DNA of 64,000 nt from Inquilinus limosus DSM 16000 (GTDB lineage Bacteria; Pseudomonadota; Alphaproteobacteria; DSM-16000; Inquilinaceae). Below, piece after piece: positions 24,829 to 33,537 of the stretch. The stretch is from positions 620,001 through 684,000 of the forward strand of contig NZ_AUHM01000001.1 in NCBI RefSeq assembly GCF_000423185.1, written 5' to 3'. A program made the position numbers and the translations under genes. Below the pieces are notes generated by a model that saw only the letters and a program-made list of their open reading frames with translations, did no database searches and was not told the DNA's origin. Position 1 is the first letter of the stretch. The number at the start of each line of letters is the position of its first letter.

Positions 24829-25389
24829 ATGGCGAGACAACGCAGGAAGACCGACTTCCCCGTCCACCAGATCCGGCGTTATCTGGAGCCCGGGCCGATC
24901 GTGCTGGTGTCGTCACGATGGAGGGACGAGACCAACATCATGACCATGGGCTGGCACACGGTGATGGAGTTCTCGCCGTCCCTCGTCGGCTGCGTGATCG
25001 CCGGCGGCAACCACAGCTTCCGCCTGATCCGGGACAGCGGCGAATGCGTGATCAACCTGCCGACGACGGCGCTGACCGACACGGTGGTCGGGATCGGCAA
25101 CACCTCCGGCGCGGAGATCGACAAGTTCCGGGAGTTCGGCCTGACAGCGGAGGCGGCGCAGGAGGTCGGGGCGCCGCTGATCCGCGAGTGCCACGCGAAT
25201 TTCGAGTGCCGGCTGCACGACGACGCGCTGGTCGAGCGCTACAACTTCTTCATCTTCGAGGTGGTGAAGGCGCATGTCGCGGCGACGCCGAAACACCCGA
25301 AGACGCTGCACTACACCGGCGGCGGGGTGTTCGTGACCGCCGGCGGAGTCGTCGACCGGAAGGCGCTGTTCCGGCCCTGGATGCTGTGA
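24829..25389 (+). CDS. flavin reductase family protein (flavoredoxin type)
   Basis: 186 residues. The split-barrel FMN-binding fold shows YLEPGPIVLVSS, NIMTMGWHTVMEFSPSLVGC and GECVINLPT, typical of the flavoredoxin/FMN-flavin-reductase group. The C-terminal TGGGVFVTAGG is also family-like. A partner enzyme is not adjacent. It lies on the plus strand inside the otherwise minus-strand scpA-nagZ stretch, with its stop four bases from the nagZ stop. It looks like an insertion into a conserved operon. Confidence 0.88.
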   Translation: MARQRRKTDFPVHQIRRYLEPGPIVLVSSRWRDETNIMTMGWHTVMEFSPSLVGCVIAGGNHSFRLIRDSGECVINLPTTALTDTVVGIGNTSGAEIDKFREFGLTAEAAQEVGAPLIRECHANFECRLHDDALVERYNFFIFEVVKAHVAATPKHPKTLHYTGGGVFVTAGGVVDRKALFRPWML

Positions 25390-25393
25390 TGGA

Positions 25394-26413
25394 TCAGACG
25401 GACGGCAGTCGGCCGAGCAGCTCCCGCGCCCGCTCGATATAGCTCTCGACCGGGCGGTCGGTGGCCGGGCGGCGCCAGGCCTCGCCGCGGGCCAGCCGCG
25501 CCGCGGTCTCCGGCCCGATCGCCGGCACCTCCGCCGCGACCGCCCGCATCTCGGCGAGGTCGCCGTTGCAGTGCAGGGCCAGGTCGCAGCCGGCGGCGAG
25601 CGCCCGCGCCGCGCGGTCCGGCAGCGAGCCGGAGAGCGCGCCCATCGACAGGTCGTCGCTGCACAGGACGCCGTCGAATCCGATGCGGCCGCGCACCGCG
25701 TCGCGGATCGCGGTCGGCGACTGGGTGACCGGATGGTCGGGATCGAGCGCGGTGAAGACCAGGTGGCCGGTCATGCCCCAGGGCAGGTCGGCGAGGTCGC
25801 GGAACGGCAGGAAATCGGTGCGCTCCAGCGTGTCGAGATCGGCCTCGACCAGAGGCAGGGCAAAATGGCTGTCGACCCGCGAGCGGCCGTGCCCGGGCAG
25901 ATGCTTGATCACCGGCAGGGCGCCGCCGTCGAGCAGCCCTTCCGCCACGGCGCGGCCGAGCCGGGCGACCATCGCCGGGTCGCCGGAGAAGGCGCGGTCG
26001 CCGACCACGGTGCGGTCGGCGCCGGGCAGGTCGAGGTCGAGCACCGGCGCCGCGACCACGTCGATGCCGGCGGCGCCGACGGTGAGCGCGATGGCGGTGG
26101 CGTTGGCCCGGGCCGCCTCCTCCGCCGCCGCGGGGTCGAGCGCGGCCAGGGCGCCGAAGCGGGCGGCGGCCGGGAAGGCCGGCCAGTGCGGCGGCCGCAG
26201 CCGGGCGACGCGCCCGCCCTCCTGGTCGATCATCACCGGCGCCGCGCGGCCGACCGCGTCGCGCAGATCGGCGACCAGGGCCGCGAGTTGGCCCGGCGCC
26301 TCGCAGTTGCGGCGGAACAGGATGAAGCCGAGCGGGTCGGCGTCGCGGAAGAAGCGCCGCTCCTCCGCCGTCAGGACCGGGCCGGCGCAGCCGAACAGGA
26401 TGGCCTTGGGCAT
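25394..26413 (-). CDS. nagZ: beta-N-acetylhexosaminidase
   Basis: 339 residues from the ATG at 26413. Glycoside hydrolase family 3: PVMIDQEGGRVARL near residue 62, VIKHLPGHGRS near residue 165 carrying the catalytic His loop, and LCSDDLSMGAL with the nucleophile aspartate near residue 235. It removes GlcNAc from cytoplasmic anhydro-muropeptides in cell-wall recycling. It follows the SPOR gene on the minus strand, 11 bases after its stop. Confidence 0.95.
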   Translation of the reverse strand: MPKAILFGCAGPVLTAEERRFFRDADPLGFILFRRNCEAPGQLAALVADLRDAVGRAAPVMIDQEGGRVARLRPPHWPAFPAAARFGALAALDPAAAEEAARANATAIALTVGAAGIDVVAAPVLDLDLPGADRTVVGDRAFSGDPAMVARLGRAVAEGLLDGGALPVIKHLPGHGRSRVDSHFALPLVEADLDTLERTDFLPFRDLADLPWGMTGHLVFTALDPDHPVTQSPTAIRDAVRGRIGFDGVLCSDDLSMGALSGSLPDRAARALAAGCDLALHCNGDLAEMRAVAAEVPAIGPETAARLARGEAWRRPATDRPVESYIERARELLGRLPSV

Positions 26414-26424
26414 GATGCTCGAGA

Positions 26425-27525
26425 TCAGCGCGGGACGACGAGGCAGCCGGTCTTCTCGCTGGCGAGGGCCTCGCACAGCCGCGTCGCCGTCGCCTGATCG
26501 AGCGGCACGGCCTGGACCCGGTAGCCCAGCCGGGTGGTGGCCGAGACCTGCGACACGGCGAGCTGCAGCCCGCCGAACAGCTCGGGGAAGCGGCGCTGGA
26601 ACCGGGCCCATTCGGCCTGCGCCTCTTCCGGCGAGGTCACGGCCGCGATCTGCGCCGCGAAGCGCCCGCCCGGCACGGCGACGATCACCGGCATGGTCGA
26701 CACCGGGGCGGCCTGCGGCGACAGGCCGGCGACCTGCACCGGCGCGCCGGAATCCGGGTCGATCCAGCCCTGGGCGGCGGCCGGGTCGTTCAGCAGCGCC
26801 GCGATCGGATCGGCCGGCTGTGCGGCCTGCGGGGCGGGAGCAGGTTCCGCCGGCGCGGGGGCAGCGGCCATGGCCGGGGCCGGGGCCGGATCGGCCGGCG
26901 CGGCCGCGGGAGCCGGAGCGGAGACGGGAGCCGGCTCGGGGGCGGCGGTGGGTGGCGCGGCCATGGCCTCGGGGGCAGGCTGCGGCTTCACCGGCGCGAC
27001 CGGCTCCGGCGGCGTGGCGGCCTGGCCGGGCCGGGCCAGCAGGATCTCGACCACCCCGGCCCCCGGAGAGGCCGCCGGCAGCGGCAGGCGCCAGCCGCGC
27101 TGCTCGGCCCCGGCCGGCGCCGGCCGCGTCATCGGCTGCTCCGGCGGCGGCAGCACGGTGGCGACCGTCACCGGCGCCTGGCGGCGGCCGAGATCCTGCA
27201 GCACCAGCCGGTCCTGGTTCGGGATGTCAATGCCGCCCGGCTGTTCCGGGCGGGTGCGGAACTGGGTGCGGTCGGCGCGGATGATCGGCACCCCGCCTTC
27301 CATCGTCACCGAGGCGCTGGTGGTGTAGGTCGAGATCAGGATGCCGGCGAACAGGATGACGACGAGCAGGATCACCCCGGCCGTGGCGATCAGGCGCCAG
27401 GGCGGCGAGGCCGGAACCGGCCTGAGCTGAACCGTGGCGGCGGTGGCGGTCGCGGGCAAGGCGTGCGGCGCCTCCACCCATTGTCCGTCCGGTCCGAGTC
27501 GCAGTTGTGTGGTGGTGTCGACCAT
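26425..27525 (-). CDS. SPOR domain-containing membrane protein
   Basis: 366 residues. A cytoplasmic head of about 42 residues is followed by one membrane helix (LIATAGVILLVVILFAGILI), a long Ala/Pro-rich periplasmic linker, and a C-terminal SPOR domain from about residue 275 (FAAQIAAVTSPEEAQAEWARFQRRFPELFG and LGYRVQAVPLDQATATRLCEAL). SPOR domains bind denuded septal glycan, so a division-site role is expected. It normally follows argS; here dgt is directly upstream. A GATTCGG-N9-CCGAATC inverted repeat (27540-27562) lies just before its start. Confidence 0.9.
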   Translation of the reverse strand: MVDTTTQLRLGPDGQWVEAPHALPATATAATVQLRPVPASPPWRLIATAGVILLVVILFAGILISTYTTSASVTMEGGVPIIRADRTQFRTRPEQPGGIDIPNQDRLVLQDLGRRQAPVTVATVLPPPEQPMTRPAPAGAEQRGWRLPLPAASPGAGVVEILLARPGQAATPPEPVAPVKPQPAPEAMAAPPTAAPEPAPVSAPAPAAAPADPAPAPAMAAAPAPAEPAPAPQAAQPADPIAALLNDPAAAQGWIDPDSGAPVQVAGLSPQAAPVSTMPVIVAVPGGRFAAQIAAVTSPEEAQAEWARFQRRFPELFGGLQLAVSQVSATTRLGYRVQAVPLDQATATRLCEALASEKTGCLVVPR

Positions 27526-27582
27526 CCTATCCCCCGACTGATTCGGAATCGTAACCCGAATCGGAGAAACGGGCGATAAGAA

Positions 27583-27604
27583 ATTGATTCAGCGATGAAT
27601 CAAT
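27583..27604 (-). terminator. intrinsic-type terminator after dgt
   Basis: ATTGATTCA and TGAATCAAT form a perfect 9-bp stem with a 4-base loop. Read on the minus strand it starts within the dgt stop codon and is followed by TTTCTTATC. The stem is AT-rich, which is unusual for this genome. It would insulate dgt from the SPOR-nagZ genes. Confidence 0.55.
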
Positions 27605-28767
27605 CAGACCGGCCTGTCCAGCGCAAACAGGCGCTGGTGTTCGAGCAGGGCGTAGCGGTCGGTCATGCCGGCGATGTAGTCGGCCACCAGCCGCGGCAGG
27701 CCGGCGGCGCCCGCCGCCTCGGCCTGGCGGCGCCAGTCGGTCGGCAGGGTGTTCGGCTCGGCCGTGAACAGGTCGAACAGGTCGCGCACCACCCGCCGCG
27801 CCTTGCTGGTCTCGCGGTTGACCAGGTAGTGCCGGTAGACCTCCTTGAACATGAAGCTGCGGACCACGGCGAGGTCGGCCGCGACGCCTTCGGAGAAGGC
27901 GATGACCGGCGTCGGCGCGGCGCGGACCGCCTCGACCGATTTCGGCGCCAGGGCCGCGAGGCGGCGGCGCGATTCCGCCAGCAGGTCGGTGACCATCTGG
28001 TCGATCACCCGCCGCACCGTCTCGTGGATCAGCCGGCGGCGCGGCAGGCCGGGATGGCGGGACTCGACATCGGCCAGCACCGGCCCGACCAGCGGCAGGC
28101 CGCGCAGCGCGTCGAGGTCGAGCAGGCCGGCCCGGACCGCGTCGTCGATGTCATGGTTGGTGTAGGCGATGTCGTCGGCCAGCGCCGCCACCTGCGCCTC
28201 CGGCCCCGGCTGGGAGGCGAGGTCGAGGTCCCAGGTGGCGCGGAAGGCGTCGATCGTCGCCGGCAGGGCGCCGCCGGGCGGAAGCGGCAGCAGAGGGCCG
28301 TTGTGCTTGACCACGCCCTCCAGCGTCTCCCAGGTCAGGTTGAGCCCGTCGAAATCGGCGTAGCGGCGCTCCAGCGCGGTCAGGATGCGCAGCGTCTGGT
28401 CGTTGTGGTGGAAGCCGCCGTGCTGCGCCATGGCGGCGTGCAGCGCGTCCTCCCCGGCATGGCCGAAGGGGGTGTGGCCGAGATCGTGCGCCAGCGCCAC
28501 CGCCTCGCCCAGATCCTCGTCGAGGCCGAGCGCCCGGCAGGCGGTGCGGGCGATCTGCGCCACCTCCAGCGTGTGGGTCAGCCGGGTCCGATAGTAGTCG
28601 CCTTCGTGATAGATGAAGACCTGGGTCTTGTACTGCAGCTTGCGGAAGGCCGAGGAGTGGACGATGCGGTCGCGGTCGCGCTGGAACGGCGAGCGCATGC
28701 CGCTCTCCGGCTCGGCGTGCAGCCGGCCGCGGCTGCGGTCAGGGCCTGTGGCGTAGGCGGCGGTCAT
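27604..28767 (-). CDS. dgt: deoxyguanosinetriphosphate triphosphohydrolase-like protein
   Basis: 387 residues from the ATG at 28767. HD-domain phosphohydrolase: RDRIVHSSAFRKLQYKTQVF, the first histidine in RLTHTLEVAQIAR, the HD pair in LAHDLGHTPFGHAGEDAL and a late aspartate in LADDIAYTNHDIDD. These enzymes hydrolyse dNTPs to deoxynucleosides and triphosphate, and are thought to balance nucleotide pools. It is divergent from the iron-sulfur assembly gene. In related genomes argS usually follows, but not here. Confidence 0.93.
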   Translation of the reverse strand: MTAAYATGPDRSRGRLHAEPESGMRSPFQRDRDRIVHSSAFRKLQYKTQVFIYHEGDYYRTRLTHTLEVAQIARTACRALGLDEDLGEAVALAHDLGHTPFGHAGEDALHAAMAQHGGFHHNDQTLRILTALERRYADFDGLNLTWETLEGVVKHNGPLLPLPPGGALPATIDAFRATWDLDLASQPGPEAQVAALADDIAYTNHDIDDAVRAGLLDLDALRGLPLVGPVLADVESRHPGLPRRRLIHETVRRVIDQMVTDLLAESRRRLAALAPKSVEAVRAAPTPVIAFSEGVAADLAVVRSFMFKEVYRHYLVNRETSKARRVVRDLFDLFTAEPNTLPTDWRRQAEAAGAAGLPRLVADYIAGMTDRYALLEHQRLFALDRPV

Positions 28768-28884
28768 CGGGGTCAAGCTAGCCACCCCGCGCGGGGCTGG
28801 CAATCGCGGTGGGCGCTTTGCAGACGCCGCACGGCTCCCTACATTGGGGATGACCTGTTCCGACGTCCTGCGATTGACCGAGCC

Positions 28885-29226
28885 ATGTCCGACGACGGCC
28901 GCATCCTGAGCCTGACCGAAAGCGCCGCCCGGCGGATCGCCGAGCTGCGACGCGCCGAGCACAACGACGCCCTGATGCTGCGCATCGCCGTGTCCGGCGG
29001 CGGCTGCTCCGGCTTCCAGTACGGCTTCAGCTTCGACGACAAGGTGAACGGCGACGACCGCACCTTCCAGCGCGACGACGTGACCGTGGTGGTCGACGAC
29101 GTCTCGCTCGACCTGCTGGCCGGCGCCGAGATCGACTATGTCGAGGAGCTGATCGGCGCCTCCTTCCAGGTGAAGAACCCGAACGCCAGCTCCTCTTGCG
29201 GCTGCGGCACTTCCTTCGCAATCTGA
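28885..29226 (+). CDS. erpA: iron-sulfur cluster insertion protein (ErpA/IscA A-type carrier)
   Basis: 113 residues from the ATG at 28885. The three cysteines of A-type carriers are in place: GGGCSGFQYGF near residue 41 and SSCGCGTSF at the end. The length and the ending GTSFAI fit ErpA-like proteins. It carries Fe-S clusters to apo-enzymes. It is upstream of xth, as in many alphaproteobacteria. ErpA versus IscA cannot be settled without a tree. Confidence 0.9.
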   Translation: MSDDGRILSLTESAARRIAELRRAEHNDALMLRIAVSGGGCSGFQYGFSFDDKVNGDDRTFQRDDVTVVVDDVSLDLLAGAEIDYVEELIGASFQVKNPNASSSCGCGTSFAI

Positions 29227-29331
29227 GCGGCCGCGCCTGCCGGAGTCGGCGGGCCGCCCAGCCCCGGAGGACAGCCCATGCGCCCCACCCTGCCCCATCG
29301 TCTGCCGGCCCCTGGGGCGGAGGGCTGAGGC

Positions 29332-30102
29332 ATGCGCATCGCCACCTGGAACGTCAACTCGGTCAAGGCCCGGCTGTCGAACGTGCTGGACTGGCTGCGC
29401 GCCGCGGATCCCGACGTCGCGGTGCTGCAGGAGATCAAATGCGAGACCGAGGCGTTCCCGCGCTTCGAGTTCGAGGCGCTGGGCTACAAGCTGCTGGTGC
29501 ACGGCCAGAAGAGCTATAACGGCGTCGCCCTGCTGTCGAAGACGCCGATCGAGGATCCGCTGACCGGGCTGGACGGCGACGGCGCCGACACCCAGGCGCG
29601 TTATCTGGAAGCCACGGTCCGCGGCGTGCGGGTCTGCGGCCTGTACCTGCCGAACGGCAATCCCGCCGGCACCGAGAAGTACGACTACAAGCTGGCCTGG
29701 ATGGAACGGCTGCGCCGCCGGGCCGAGACCCTGCTGACCGCCGGCACGCCCTTCGTCATGGGCGGCGACTTCAACGTCATCCCGGAGGCGCGCGACGCCG
29801 CCGACCCGGCCGCCTGGACCAGCGACGCCCTGTTCCTGCTGGAGACCCGCCGGCGCTTCCGCGCGCTGCTGCATCTCGGCCTGACCGATTCCTGGCGGGC
29901 GCTGAATCCCACCGCGGTCGGCTACAGCTTCTGGGACTATCAGAACCAGGCCTGGCAGGCCGACAACGGCATCCGCATCGACCATCTGCTGGTCAGCCCG
30001 GAACTTGCCGACCGGCTCGACGCCTGCATCATCGACCGCGAGCCGCGGGGCCGCGACAGGGCGTCGGACCACACGCCGGTGGTGGCGACGCTGTCGGAGT
30101 AG
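29332..30102 (+). CDS. xth: exodeoxyribonuclease III
   Basis: 256 residues. Endonuclease/exonuclease/phosphatase fold: MRIATWNVNSVKARL, LQEIKCE with the metal-binding glutamate at residue 34, GLYLPNGN, MGGDFNVIPEARD, GLTDSWR, IRIDHLLVS and the closing SDHTPV. It cleaves DNA 5' of abasic sites in base-excision repair. It marks the end of the conserved core; the signalling locus starts 138 bases downstream. Confidence 0.96.
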   Translation: MRIATWNVNSVKARLSNVLDWLRAADPDVAVLQEIKCETEAFPRFEFEALGYKLLVHGQKSYNGVALLSKTPIEDPLTGLDGDGADTQARYLEATVRGVRVCGLYLPNGNPAGTEKYDYKLAWMERLRRRAETLLTAGTPFVMGGDFNVIPEARDAADPAAWTSDALFLLETRRRFRALLHLGLTDSWRALNPTAVGYSFWDYQNQAWQADNGIRIDHLLVSPELADRLDACIIDREPRGRDRASDHTPVVATLSE

Positions 30103-30240
30103 GGCCTGGCCGGCAGGATCGGAATCCTGCCTAGTCATCATACGAATTCCCTCATAATGCAGTGAAAAGGCCGCATATAGTGGGGTGGTGGTCATACCAC
30201 CCGGCGGTCATCGGGTGCGACAGGGAGTGCAGAAGCGGGA

Positions 30241-32376
30241 ATGTCGCTCGTCGTCATCTTGGATGACCGGCCCACCAACCGGAACATCTTCTCCCGGCTG
30301 GCCACCTCGCTCGAGAGCCAGGTGACGGTGCAGGCGTTCGGCGACCCCCTGGAGGCGCTGGACTGGCTGGCCGCCCACACCCCGGACCTGGTGATCGCCG
30401 ACTACAAGATGCCCAACCTGGACGGCGCCGAATTCACCCGCCGCCTGCGCAGCAACCCGCATGTCGCCGACGTCCCGGTGATCGTCATCACCGCCTATGA
30501 CGACCGCAGCTTCCGGCTGCAGGCGCTGGAGGCCGGCGCCACCGATTTCCTGCAGAGCCCGGTCGATCACCACGAGTTCATGACCCGTGCCCGCAACCTG
30601 CTGCGGCTGCGCCGGCAGCAGCAGCGCGTCAAGCGCCGCGCCGCGACGCTGGAGCGCGAGCTGGAGCGCACGAGGCGCAGCCAGGAGGAGGCGCTGCGCA
30701 ACAGCCGCGAGGCGCTGGCCCAGGTCATCGACACTCTGCCGGCGATGATCAGCGCCGCCGACCGGGACGGCCGCTGCGTCTTCGTCAATGCCTATCAGGC
30801 GGCGATCAGCGGCTCGACCCCCGCGGCCCTGGTCGGCGAAGACGTCGCCGCCGTGTTCGGGGCCGAGCGCGGCGAGCACAGCCGGCAGCTGGACCAGCTG
30901 GTCTTCACCTCCGGCGAGCCGCTGCCGAGCTATGAGGAGGTGGTCGAACGCAGCGGCGTGCGGCAGGTGTTCCTGACCAGCAAGGCACCGCTGCGCGACG
31001 CATCGAACCAGGTGGTGAGCGTCTTGACCACCGCGCTCGACATCACCGACCGCAAGCTGGCCGAGGAGCATCTGCACCACCTGGCCAATCACGACGCGCT
31101 GACCGACCTGCCCAACCGGGTGCATCTGCTGAACCGGATCCGGCGGATCCTGGCCCAGGATGCCGACTCCCCCTTCGCCCTGCATTTCCTGGACCTCGAC
31201 CGGTTCAAGTCGATCAACGACGCGCTGGGCCATCATTTCGGCGACCAGATCCTGCAGGAGGTGGCGCGGCGGCTGAGCCTGACGGCGCGGCCGGGAGACA
31301 TCGTCGCCCGGCTCGGCGGCGACGAGTTCGCAGTGCTGCAGCTGGGGCTCGCGCGAAGCGAGGACGCCGCCGCCGCGGCGGCGCAGATCCTGCAGGAGAT
31401 CGCCCGGCCGCATATCCGCAACGACAGCACGGTGTCGCTGACCGCCAGCGTCGGCATCACGCTATACCCGCAGGACGGCGCCGACCCGGACCAGCTGTTC
31501 CGCAATGCCGACCTGGCGATGTACCGGGCCAAGGCGGACGGGCCGGGCGAATACCGCTTCTTCGCCACCGAGCTGAATGCCGGCGTCCAGGATGCGGTGG
31601 CGCTGGAATCCGAGCTCAGGACCGCGATCGAGAGCGAGCAGTTCGTGCTGCACTACCAGCCGCAGATCGACTTGCGCAGCGGCCGGATCGTCGCCGCCGA
31701 GGCGCTGATGCGCTGGCAGCATCCGACCCGGGGGCTGCTGCTGCCGGCGCAGTTCCTGCCGGCGGCGGAAGAGAGCGGCCTGATCATCGCCATGAACACC
31801 TGGGTGCTGCGCGAGGCTTGCACCCAGGCCGCCGCCTGGGCCCGGGGTGGGCTGTCGCTGCGCGTCGGCGTCAATCTGACGTCGCTGCAGTTCCGCAAAC
31901 AGGACATCTGCCGGCTCGTCCGCCAGACGCTGGGCGACACCGGCCTGGCCCCGGAGGCCCTGGAGCTGGAGCTGACCGAAGGCGTGCTGATGCAGAATGC
32001 GGAATCGGCGGCGAGCAAGATCGAGGAGCTGCGCGGCCTCGGCGTTCGCTTCGCCATCGACGATTTCGGCACCGGCTATTCCTCGCTGAGCTATCTCAAG
32101 ATCTTCACGGTCAACCGGCTCAAGATCGACCGCAGCTTCATCCGCAACCTGGAGACCAGCCCCGGAGATGCGGCGATCGTGCGGGCCATCACCAATCTGG
32201 GCCACGATCTCGGCCTGGAGGTGACCGCCGAAGGAGTGGAAACTCCCGAGCAGCTCGAGACGATCCGCCTGCTGGGCTGCGATGAGGTCCAGGGATTTCA
32301 TTTCGCCAAGCCGATGCCGGACGACCAGCTCCGGGACTTCGTGCGGGGCTGGACGGCGGACCCACAGGCCTCATAA
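30241..32376 (+). CDS. response regulator with REC-PAS-GGDEF-EAL domains (c-di-GMP turnover)
   Basis: 711 residues. The receiver (1-120) has acidic Asp8/Asp9, acceptor Asp54 (ADYKMP) and Thr84, but the invariant lysine is Ser106 (FLQSPVD). A coiled coil (118-155) and a PAS domain (155-270) follow. GGDEF (about 280-440) has an intact GGDEF and an RxxD inhibitory site five residues upstream. EAL (about 455-700) keeps EALMRW, ELTEGVLM, DDFGTGYSS, KIDRSFI, EGVET and QGFHFAKP. Both activities are possible. It sits just upstream of RpfC-like kinases, where Xanthomonas has the HD-GYP protein RpfG, and is their likely phosphorylation target (inference). Its EAL 3' end is the source of the two decayed scraps at 33223 and 34303. 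Confidence 0.93.
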   Translation: MSLVVILDDRPTNRNIFSRLATSLESQVTVQAFGDPLEALDWLAAHTPDLVIADYKMPNLDGAEFTRRLRSNPHVADVPVIVITAYDDRSFRLQALEAGATDFLQSPVDHHEFMTRARNLLRLRRQQQRVKRRAATLERELERTRRSQEEALRNSREALAQVIDTLPAMISAADRDGRCVFVNAYQAAISGSTPAALVGEDVAAVFGAERGEHSRQLDQLVFTSGEPLPSYEEVVERSGVRQVFLTSKAPLRDASNQVVSVLTTALDITDRKLAEEHLHHLANHDALTDLPNRVHLLNRIRRILAQDADSPFALHFLDLDRFKSINDALGHHFGDQILQEVARRLSLTARPGDIVARLGGDEFAVLQLGLARSEDAAAAAAQILQEIARPHIRNDSTVSLTASVGITLYPQDGADPDQLFRNADLAMYRAKADGPGEYRFFATELNAGVQDAVALESELRTAIESEQFVLHYQPQIDLRSGRIVAAEALMRWQHPTRGLLLPAQFLPAAEESGLIIAMNTWVLREACTQAAAWARGGLSLRVGVNLTSLQFRKQDICRLVRQTLGDTGLAPEALELELTEGVLMQNAESAASKIEELRGLGVRFAIDDFGTGYSSLSYLKIFTVNRLKIDRSFIRNLETSPGDAAIVRAITNLGHDLGLEVTAEGVETPEQLETIRLLGCDEVQGFHFAKPMPDDQLRDFVRGWTADPQAS

Positions 32377-32453
32377 TCGCTCATTCGAGCTTTCGACGCG
32401 TCCATATGGCCCGGAGCGGCGCGACCGCGCCGCAGGGTGGAGTGCCTGGGCAG

Positions 32454-33236
32454 ATGACCGACAGCAGAGAACAGGCAGGGTCGCGATCCCTGCTCGGGCG
32501 CCTCGCGCACCGCCTCCGGACCCGCCCGGACAGCGAGCACGAGATGCGGTTCAACGGCGTCATCCTGTCGACCGCGACGTTGATCTATCTGCTCGCGACC
32601 CAAAGCCTCGGCCGCAACGAGTTCATCGTCTACGCAGCCTATACCGCCTTCTGCCTCCTCATCTTCAGCCACATCCTCCTCCGGCCGGAGATTTGCCATA
32701 CGCGCCGGGTTCTCGCCATGGTCGGCGACTTCGGAGTCCTGTCCTGCGAAATGTACATCCGGGGCGAGACAGCAGCCTTCCTTTTCCCACTCTTCATCTG
32801 GGTCATTCTTGGGAATGGGTTCCGATTCGGTATTCCCTTCCTTGCCCTGGCGACAAGTGGAGGCTTGGCGGCCTTCGGCGCCACGATAATCACAACGCCA
32901 TTCTGGAGTTCACAGATTGCGCTGTCGTCCGGTTTACTCGGCAGCATGCTGCTGGTCTCGCTCTGCGTTGCGCCTCTGATACACAGATTGTCCAAGGCGA
33001 AACGGCAGGCCGAAACCGCAAACCGGGAGAAGAATGTTCTCCTGGCCAGCGTCAGCCACGAACTGCGCATGCCGTTGAGCGCCATCGTTGGCACGGGAGC
33101 AGTGCTGCAGGACACCAAGCTCGACCCTGCACAACAGAAGATGACCCAATCAGTCATTTCCGCCGGGCAGCACTTGTTGACGCGGATCAATGATATTTCC
33201 GACATCTCCCGAGCGGGAAAAGCTGGTTCGGATTGA
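32454..33236 (+). CDS. truncated RpfC-like sensor (membrane sensor plus HisKA only), copy 1
   Basis: 260 residues from the ATG at 32454; an upstream ATG at 32406 is in frame but outside the repeat homology. It aligns without gaps to the first ~255 residues of the full kinase at 34640: RTRPDSEHEMRFNG before helix 1, about five membrane helices (36-178), then a HisKA segment with SHELRMPL and His202. It ends right after the dimerisation helices; there is no ATPase, receiver or HPt domain. It cannot autophosphorylate alone, but could dimerise with, and be phosphorylated by, the full kinase. Codons are less GC-rich than in neighbours. It could be a decoy receptor or a slowly decaying duplicate. 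Confidence 0.82.
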   Translation: MTDSREQAGSRSLLGRLAHRLRTRPDSEHEMRFNGVILSTATLIYLLATQSLGRNEFIVYAAYTAFCLLIFSHILLRPEICHTRRVLAMVGDFGVLSCEMYIRGETAAFLFPLFIWVILGNGFRFGIPFLALATSGGLAAFGATIITTPFWSSQIALSSGLLGSMLLVSLCVAPLIHRLSKAKRQAETANREKNVLLASVSHELRMPLSAIVGTGAVLQDTKLDPAQQKMTQSVISAGQHLLTRINDISDISRAGKAGSD

Positions 33237-33420
33237 CGACGACTCTATGAATCGAGAAGCCGGCCCCGGCACATCCGATAATCGCATAGCTCATCACCCA
33301 TCTTGGTCTGGACCTGACCGCCGAAGGGGAGGAAACTGCCGAGGCTGCATGAGGCGATGCGCATGCTGGCGTGTAATGAGGTTCAGGAATTTCATCTCCA
33401 GATTGATGGCGGGCCGTTTT
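33223..33420 (+). pseudogene. decayed EAL-domain 3' fragment, copy 1
   Basis: Reads like the last ~65 codons of the EAL gene at 30241: the bases coding KLVRIDDDSM match NRLKIDRSF, then CTTGGTCTGGACCTGACCGC and GCCGAAGGGGAGGAAACTGC match the LGLEVTAEGVET codons, and GAGGTTCAGGAATTTCAT (from 33378) matches GAGGTCCAGGGATTTCAT (from 32284). Stops and frameshifts interrupt it. The offset from the intact gene is about 1094 bases, equal to the spacing of the kinase copies. Confidence 0.8.
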
Positions 33421-33537
33421 ATGTGGGTGCGGGTGGGTTGGCCGATCGACCGATAGGTCTCTCGACCTCTCGTCAGGTACTACGGGTTCAGAGTGGTCCG
33501 AGGCGGCGTAGCCTGCCGGCGGCTGGAGAGTTTAAAG

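Noticed and set aside
28768-30195. Long minus-strand extension of dgt, antisense to the Fe-S carrier and xth
   Set aside because: The dgt homology starts at 28767; the extension reads through two well-supported plus-strand genes.
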